Shown: positions 14,520 to 19,331 of the stretch, piece by piece
How the letters are laid out: each line of letters opens with the position of its first letter
Numbering within the stretch: position 1 is the first letter of the stretch
DNA from: Treponema sp. UBA4232
Lineage (GTDB): Bacteria > Spirochaetota > Spirochaetia > Treponematales > Treponemataceae
DNA: 19,331 bases
Direction: 5' to 3'
Assembly: GCA_002396325.1 (NCBI GenBank)
Contig: DGXM01000035.1
Span: forward strand, 1 to 19,331
The notes under the pieces: generated by a model
The model's database searches: none
Told to the model about the DNA's origin: nothing
Seen by the model: the letters and a program-made list of their open reading frames with translations, nothing else
Made by a program: the position numbers and the translations under genes

Positions 14520-16460
14520 ATGTCAGATGAAGTAAACAACCAGTATTCCGCCAGCAGCATTCAGGTTCTCAAAGGTCTTGAGGCTGTACGTAAACGTCCG
14601 GGTATGTACATCGGTTCCACGGGACCGAACGGACTTCACCATCTTGTGTATGAGGTTGTGGACAACAGTATAGACGAGGCGATGGCAGGTTACTGCGATA
14701 CCATTACGGTTGCGCTTGAAAAAGACGATATATGCCGTGTTGAGGACAATGGACGGGGTATTCCTGTTGATATGCATCCGACCGAGCATGTTTCCGCCCT
14801 TGAGCTTGTTTTGACCCGTCTCCATGCCGGAGGAAAATTCGACAAGTCCAACTACAAGGTTTCCGGTGGATTGCATGGTGTCGGTGTGAGCTGCGTGAAT
14901 GCCCTTTCAGTTTGGATGGAGGCTTTCGTTTACCGCGAGGGAAAAAGATACGAGCAGAAGTATGCCGAAGGAAAACCCAAAACAAAGGTTGAATGTCTTG
15001 GAGATACAAATCTTCACGGAACCACAATCCGATGGAAGGCGGACAAGACAATCTTCACCGAGACGACTACATACAATTTCGATGTTCTGGCCCAGAGACT
15101 CCGTGAACTGGCTTTTTTGAATCCCGGGATAACAATCAAATTCCGAGATGAACGCCTTGAGACCCCGAAGGAAGTTATTTATAAATTCGACGGAGGTATA
15201 AAACATTTCACTTCATTTCTGAATGAAGGAAAGCAGGTTGTTCCGGAAGAGCCTATTTACATCAACGGCGTGACCAACGATGTGATTGTCGAGCTTTCAA
15301 TGCAGTACAACGACGGCTATGCCGAAAACATTTATTCCTATGTGAACGACATCAATACCCACGAGGGAGGAACCCACCTTGACGGATTCAAGATAGCTCT
15401 CACCGTCATAATGAACAAATTCCTTGCCACCCGCGAAAAACTTCTGAAAAAGCTTGACAAGGACGAAAAACTTACCGGCGACGATGTGCGCGCAGGCCTT
15501 ACCGCGGTTCTTTCAGTGAAGGTTCCCGATCCGCAGTTCGAGGGACAGACCAAGACCAAGCTTGGAAATTCCGAGGTGCGAAGTTATGTCGATGAAATCG
15601 TAAAGGAAAAGCTTACCCTCTGGTGCGAGCAGAATCCGAAGATTGTGGACATGATTCTTGAAAAGGCAATCGGAGAGGCAACCGCAAGAATCGCGGCCCG
15701 CAAGGCAAAGGATGCTTCCCGTAAAAAGACCTTCAGCGACGGATTCGGTCTTCCTGCAAAACTTTCCGACTGTTCACTCAAGGATCCGGAGCAGTGCGAA
15801 ATCTACATTGTCGAGGGAGACTCTGCAGGCGGTTCCGCAAAGAAGGGCAGGGATGCAAAGACTCAGGCCATTCTTCCTCTGTGGGGAAAGATGCTCAACG
15901 TTGAAAAAGTACGTCCTGAAAAAGTTATGAACAATGACAAGCTTGAACCTGTCATAGCCTCTCTCGGGGCAGGATTCGGAAAAGACTTCAACATAGAGAA
16001 ACTCCGCTACCACAAAATCATAATCATGGCAGATGCCGATGTTGACGGAAGCCACATCCGCACTTTGCTTCTCACTTTCTTCTTCCGCTACATGCCGCAG
16101 ATTATCGAGCACGGATACGTTTATCTTGCAATGCCGCCGTTGTACAAGATTCAGCTTGGAAACGGAAAGGGTGCATATGTACGCTACGCTTATTCCGACG
16201 AAGAGCGTGATGCCGAACTTGCGGAACTTGGAGAAAAGAGGGAAAAGGCCGATGTGCAGCGCTACAAAGGACTTGGTGAAATGGACGGAAAACAGCTGTG
16301 GGAAACAACAATGGATCCTTCCATCAGAAAGATGAGGGTTGTAACAATCCCCGATGCCATTGCGGCCGACAAGATTTTCTCCGTATGCATGGGAGAGGAA
16401 GTTGAACCCCGACGCAAGTTCATAGAAGAAAACGCCATATACGCCAACCTTGACGTGTAA
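14520..16460 (+). CDS. gyrB: DNA gyrase subunit B
   Basis: A 646-residue ATPase subunit of gyrase. The GHKL ATP-binding domain shows Glu45 and Asn49 in VYEVVDNSIDEA and the DNGRGIPVDMH loop. The transducer domain follows, then the TOPRIM domain with Glu432 in VEGDSAGGS and Asp505/Asp507 in MADADVDGSH, which bind the catalytic metal. The C-terminus ends YANLDV, as in most GyrB. Length matches the short bacterial form without the E. coli insertion. The start ATG at 14520 (MSDEVNNQ) gives the normal N-terminus; an upstream in-frame start at 14490 adds ten atypical residues. The binding site is a weak GTGGGTG. Trp455 occupies the position of E. coli Lys447. It is followed by gyrA after 25 nt. Confidence 0.98.
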   Translation: MSDEVNNQYSASSIQVLKGLEAVRKRPGMYIGSTGPNGLHHLVYEVVDNSIDEAMAGYCDTITVALEKDDICRVEDNGRGIPVDMHPTEHVSALELVLTRLHAGGKFDKSNYKVSGGLHGVGVSCVNALSVWMEAFVYREGKRYEQKYAEGKPKTKVECLGDTNLHGTTIRWKADKTIFTETTTYNFDVLAQRLRELAFLNPGITIKFRDERLETPKEVIYKFDGGIKHFTSFLNEGKQVVPEEPIYINGVTNDVIVELSMQYNDGYAENIYSYVNDINTHEGGTHLDGFKIALTVIMNKFLATREKLLKKLDKDEKLTGDDVRAGLTAVLSVKVPDPQFEGQTKTKLGNSEVRSYVDEIVKEKLTLWCEQNPKIVDMILEKAIGEATARIAARKAKDASRKKTFSDGFGLPAKLSDCSLKDPEQCEIYIVEGDSAGGSAKKGRDAKTQAILPLWGKMLNVEKVRPEKVMNNDKLEPVIASLGAGFGKDFNIEKLRYHKIIIMADADVDGSHIRTLLLTFFFRYMPQIIEHGYVYLAMPPLYKIQLGNGKGAYVRYAYSDEERDAELAELGEKREKADVQRYKGLGEMDGKQLWETTMDPSIRKMRVVTIPDAIAADKIFSVCMGEEVEPRRKFIEENAIYANLDV

Positions 16461-16485
16461 TGACTTTTGAAAGAGGATTAAACAG

Positions 16486-18939
16486 ATGGAAGAAATAAAA
16501 ACCCCTGAGGGTGGAACAGTCATAAAGATTCCGATTGAGGATGAAGTAAAGCAGGCATACATCGACTATTCAATGTCGGTCATTGTAAGCCGTGCATTGC
16601 CCGATGTCCGCGACGGATTGAAGCCTGTTCACCGCAGAATCATTTATTCAATGGACAAGCTGAACCTTCATGCAGGCGGAAAGACCCGCAAGTGCGCCAC
16701 GATTGTCGGAGACGTTCTTGGTCATTACCATCCGCACGGAGACGCTTCTGTTTACGATGCACTCGTCCGCTTGGGACAGGATTTTTCACAGCGCTACATA
16801 ATAGTGACTCCCGGAGGAAACTTCGGTACCATCGGTGGTGATCCCGCGGCCGCCTACCGTTACACCGAGTCCAAGATGGAAAAACTTGCCGAGGAGATGG
16901 TTGCCGACATCAATAAGGAAACCGTGGACATGGTTCCGAACTTCGACGATACCACCGTTGAGCCTTCTGTCCTTCCCACAAAGTTTCCGTTCCTTTTGTG
17001 CAACGGTTCGACAGGAATCGCAGTCGGTATGGCAACGAACATGCCTCCTCATAATCTTCGTGAAGTGGCTTCCGCAATCTGTGCATACATTGACAATCCT
17101 GAAATCACAATAGACGAACTCTGCCAGCATATCAAGGGCCCCGACTTTCCCACAGGCGGAGTCATCTACGGCCGCGAAGGAATCAAAAAGGCCTACTCGA
17201 CAGGACGCGGAAAAATCATCATCCGCGGAAAGTTCACAATTGAAACTTCAAAGACCGGAAAGGAATCCATCGTATTCACCGAGGTTCCTTACGGAATAAA
17301 CACAACATCGCTCATCAACAGAATCAAGGAGCTTGTCCGCGACAAAGTGATTGACGGAATCGTTGCCGCAAACGATGAATCCTCCGACCGTGCTGGAATG
17401 CGCATTGTTATCGACCTGAAAAAGGGAGCTGTCACCAAGCTTGTATTGAATCAGCTTTTTGCAAAGACTGAACTTCAGTCAAACTTCGGCGTCATAAATC
17501 TTGCCTTGGTCAAAGGACGTCCGCAGACTCTGAATCTCAGGGATTTGATCCGTTACTTTGTGGATCATCGTGACGAGGTAATCACCCGCCGCACAAAGTT
17601 CGATTTGAAAAAGGCACTTGAACGCGCACATATTTTGGAAGCGCTGATTGTGGCTGTTGACAATATCGATGAAGTGATCAAGATAATCCGTGGCAGCCGC
17701 GACACCGAAGATGCAAAGGCAAACCTTGAAAAGAGATTCGGTTTCGATGATGTACAGGCGCAGGCAATCGTTGACATGCAGTTGAAGCGTCTGACCCATC
17801 TCCAGATTGAGGACCTCAAAAAGGAAATGGCTGAGCTTCAGGCATTCATCGCATACTGCCGTGACCTTCTTGAGCACCACGAGAAAATTCTTGCACTGAT
17901 TAAGACCGAGACCAACGAACTTGCCGACAAATACGGTGACGACCGCCGCACTCAGATTGTGGCAAACGAAGTTGAGCAGATAAACGTTGAGGACATGATA
18001 AAGGAAGAGGACATGGTTGTTCTCATCTCAAAACTCGGATACATCAAGCGTGTTCCGGTCAGCCTCTACCGCAGTCAGGCGAGGGGAGGAAAGGGAACTA
18101 TCTCCGCAAAGCTTGTTGAAGAGGATTACATCAACCAGATGTTCGTCGCTTCAACCCACGATTACCTCATGTTCATCACCAACGAGGGAAAGGCATATTG
18201 GATCAAAGTCCATGAGATTCCGGAAGCCTCAAAAATCAGCCGCGGTTCACACATCAAGAGTCTTCTGCAGGTGAGTGCAAACGAGGAGATAACCACAACC
18301 GTAAGTCTCAAGGAATTCTCCGAAACTGAGTATCTTTTCATGGCAACAGCAAATGGCATTGTCAAAAAGACTCCGACATATGAATTCCGCAATGCAAAGT
18401 TCCGGGGAATGCAGGCGGCCCGTCTTGATGATGGCGATACTTTGGTCAGTGCGATTCTTTCAGGTGGAAATGACGAGCTTCTTTTGGTCAGCCGCAGGGG
18501 ACAGGCTCTCCGCATAAGTGAGGAAGAGGTCCGTTCGATGGGTCGCTCAGGTCGTGGAGTGAACGGAATGAAGCTTACCGACGGAGACGAATTGTGTGCC
18601 GCAATCCATGTTGACGAAGATGCAAAGATTCTTGTCGTCACAGAAAAGGGAATAGGAAAGCGCGTTGAATTCAGCGAGTTCAATGCCCACGGTCGTGGAA
18701 CAGGCGGTCAGCGTATTTTCGGAAATGTCGATGACAAGGGTGAAATCATAGGTGCACTTACCGTCAAGGATGAAGACAGCATCATGTGCATCACCAGCCA
18801 GGGGACTTCCCTCCGCGTCGAGGCGGCTCAGATTTCCCAGCAGGGAAGGTCAAGCAGCGGTGTGAAGGTTGTCGACATAAAAGATCCTGATTATGTTGTG
18901 GGTATCGACAGAATTGCTGGATCAGATGGAGAAAAGTAA
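16486..18939 (+). CDS. gyrA: DNA gyrase subunit A
   Basis: An 817-residue breakage-reunion subunit of gyrase. The winged-helix domain carries RALPDVRDGLKPVHRRI and the catalytic Tyr126 in AAAYRYTE. Coiled-coil and gate regions follow. The C-terminal beta-pinwheel shows a GyrA-box QARGGKG (canonical QRRGGKG) and later blades with GRSGRGVNGMKL, GRGTGGQRIF and GRSSSGVKVVD. The GyrA-box is specific to gyrase as opposed to topoisomerase IV. In the quinolone-resistance region the sequence is HPHGDASVYD, with Ala87 where E. coli has Ser83; the acidic residue at Asp91 (E. coli Asp87) is kept. AGAGG lies about 9 nt upstream of the ATG. It is cotranscribed with gyrB, giving the enzyme that introduces negative supercoils. 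Confidence 0.98.
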   Translation: MEEIKTPEGGTVIKIPIEDEVKQAYIDYSMSVIVSRALPDVRDGLKPVHRRIIYSMDKLNLHAGGKTRKCATIVGDVLGHYHPHGDASVYDALVRLGQDFSQRYIIVTPGGNFGTIGGDPAAAYRYTESKMEKLAEEMVADINKETVDMVPNFDDTTVEPSVLPTKFPFLLCNGSTGIAVGMATNMPPHNLREVASAICAYIDNPEITIDELCQHIKGPDFPTGGVIYGREGIKKAYSTGRGKIIIRGKFTIETSKTGKESIVFTEVPYGINTTSLINRIKELVRDKVIDGIVAANDESSDRAGMRIVIDLKKGAVTKLVLNQLFAKTELQSNFGVINLALVKGRPQTLNLRDLIRYFVDHRDEVITRRTKFDLKKALERAHILEALIVAVDNIDEVIKIIRGSRDTEDAKANLEKRFGFDDVQAQAIVDMQLKRLTHLQIEDLKKEMAELQAFIAYCRDLLEHHEKILALIKTETNELADKYGDDRRTQIVANEVEQINVEDMIKEEDMVVLISKLGYIKRVPVSLYRSQARGGKGTISAKLVEEDYINQMFVASTHDYLMFITNEGKAYWIKVHEIPEASKISRGSHIKSLLQVSANEEITTTVSLKEFSETEYLFMATANGIVKKTPTYEFRNAKFRGMQAARLDDGDTLVSAILSGGNDELLLVSRRGQALRISEEEVRSMGRSGRGVNGMKLTDGDELCAAIHVDEDAKILVVTEKGIGKRVEFSEFNAHGRGTGGQRIFGNVDDKGEIIGALTVKDEDSIMCITSQGTSLRVEAAQISQQGRSSSGVKVVDIKDPDYVVGIDRIAGSDGEK

Positions 18940-18940
18940 G

Positions 18941-18967
18941 TTAATTCCTTATAATACAAGGAATTAA
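18941..18967. repeat. Perfect 10-bp inverted repeat just after gyrA
   Basis: TTAATTCCTT (18941-18950) and AAGGAATTAA (18958-18967) are exact reverse complements around a 7-nt spacer, starting 2 nt after the gyrA stop. No T-run follows, so it is not a classical terminator. It may be an mRNA 3'-end hairpin or a protein-binding operator for the promoter 20 nt downstream. Confidence 0.6.
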
Positions 18968-18986
18968 AATAATTTATATTTAAGGA

Positions 18987-19015
18987 TGGACAAACAGGAA
19001 TACTTATAGTATACT
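18987..19015 (+). promoter_or_regulatory. sigma70-type promoter for the candidate small RNA
   Basis: TGGACA (18987-18992) and TATACT (19010-19015) are separated by exactly 17 nt. Each box is one mismatch from consensus. The predicted start is near 19022. No long reading frame follows within the window. Confidence 0.6.
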
Positions 19016-19021
19016 GTGAGA

Positions 19022-19131
19022 ACATACATAGTAAAGCGGTACTAAAACTGCTTTTGTTAGAGGTTTACCTAATGGTAAATCAGCCCCATCAGGCTCCGGA
19101 CAGAATTTTCATTTTGTCCGGATTTTTTTTT
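19022..19131 (+). ncRNA. Candidate structured small RNA or leader, about 110 nt, family not recognised
   Basis: The span runs from the predicted start to the end of an intrinsic terminator. Hairpins read from the sequence are: AAAGCGG/CTGCTTT (19033-19039 with 19048-19054, one G-U pair, 8-nt loop); TTTACC/GGTAAA (19064-19069 with 19074-19079, loop TAAT); AGCC/GGCT (19082-19085 with 19092-19095); then the terminator stem. Some segments can pair in other ways, for example GTAAA at 19031-19035 with TTTAC at 19064-19068, which would allow switching. It does not fit the tRNA, 6S, SRP RNA, tmRNA or common riboswitch consensus sequences I know. It could instead be the attenuated leader of a gene beyond 19331. 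Confidence 0.45.
19095..19131 (+). terminator. Strong intrinsic terminator
   Basis: TCCGGACA (19095-19102) pairs perfectly with TGTCCGGA (19115-19122). The stem can extend inward by three further pairs including one G-U, leaving a 6-nt loop. Nine T residues (19123-19131) follow directly. It would end the candidate small RNA and any read-through from gyrBA. Confidence 0.9.
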
Positions 19132-19146
19132 GTTCCACGTGAAACA
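19131..19146. promoter_or_regulatory. parS: parS centromere-like site (ParB binding)
   Basis: TGTTCCACGTGAAACA matches the bacterial chromosomal parS consensus TGTTNCACGTGAAACA at all positions. It is palindromic except for one base pair position. It is the only such site I found in the window. ParB loads here to organise and segregate newly replicated origins. It lies about 6 kb from the putative oriC and shares its first T with the terminator T-run. Confidence 0.9.
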
Positions 19147-19331
19147 TTTTTTTTTGAGGTTTTCATTTTTTATATCGAGTTTACAGGCATTGTGATTGTA
19201 GAAAATCGAAAAAATATCTGCTGAAAACGTAATAAATGAGTTGAAAATAGCACGGGAATTATCGGTTATTGATCTGTAAATCCATTGATTTTATTTGTTA
19301 TTCGTGCGGAGGGTTCAATACCCCGACGCTC
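19147..19331. other. AT-rich non-coding sequence after parS, no supported gene
   Basis: I see no convincing gene, RNA or strong promoter here. A short minus-strand frame enters from the right edge and stops at 19266-19268 (21 codons visible), too little to call. Together with 18940-19146 this makes a 392-bp stretch without a supported protein gene. Confidence 0.5.

Noticed and set aside
15774..16562. 262-codon minus-strand frame opposite the gyrB 3' end and gyrA 5' end
   Set aside because: Antisense to gyrase genes that are certain from catalytic motifs, and it spans their junction.
19072..19224. A 50-codon plus-strand frame starting ATG GTA AAT, with AGAGG 8 nt upstream
   Set aside because: It reads through the terminator stem, its T-run (as Phe-Phe-Phe) and the parS site, and its composition is not protein-like. 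The terminator and parS explain the same bases better. A short leader peptide cannot be fully excluded.
19266..19331. Minus-strand frame entering from the right edge, 21 codons before a TAA
   Set aside because: Too short to judge, with no recognisable motif; it could be chance in AT-rich DNA.
19305..19331. GGGTTCAATACCC resembling a tRNA T-arm
   Set aside because: Only three stem pairs form, the outer two positions do not pair, and no matching 5' acceptor strand or anticodon arm lies upstream.

Overview
The window is the replication-origin region of a spirochaete chromosome, most likely a Treponema species. The evidence is the gene set and order (gyrA and gyrB facing away from dnaA; then dnaN, recF, a DUF721/DciA gene, rpmH, rnpA, yidD, yidC, jag), a joined cyclophilin-FKBP lipoprotein of the kind I recall from treponemes, and spirochaete-style lipoboxes. 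Genus is an inference from sequence character and gene order; no rRNA is present.

Layout. Positions 1-14393 are coded entirely on the minus strand and 14520-18939 entirely on the plus strand, as expected for two replichores leaving one origin. From the left edge, on the minus strand: a partial lipoprotein with TPR-like repeats (1-1020) with its own sigma70-type promoter; an HrpB-like DEAH helicase; a Gx/ECF-type membrane protein; a cyclophilin-FKBP lipoprotein; an exported protein of unknown function; then jag/khpB, yidC, yidD, rnpA and rpmH, served by a promoter in front of rpmH; then dciA, recF and dnaN, with overlapping starts and stops. The 347-bp dnaN-dnaA gap (12628-12974) has DnaA boxes and a very AT-rich stretch and is the probable oriC. 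dnaA has a near-consensus promoter so close to its ATG that the transcript should be almost leaderless. gyrB and gyrA form a plus-strand operon.

The last 392 bp, after gyrA, are the least ordinary part. They hold a 10-bp perfect inverted repeat, a good promoter, about 110 nt with several predicted hairpins ending in a strong intrinsic terminator (a candidate small RNA or leader that I cannot assign to a known family), and a perfect 16-bp parS palindrome overlapping the terminator's T-run. The parS independently supports an origin-proximal position.

How the genes work together: DnaA, DnaN, RecF, DciA and the two gyrase subunits start, load and sustain replication and manage supercoiling. L34, RnpA, YidD, YidC and Jag/KhpB link ribosome and tRNA maturation to membrane protein insertion. 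The immunophilin lipoprotein and the exported protein downstream act in or across the envelope. I see no CRISPR array, insertion sequence, phage gene, tRNA or rRNA, and no sign of an accessory island. This is largely core chromosome, and the points of novelty are local.
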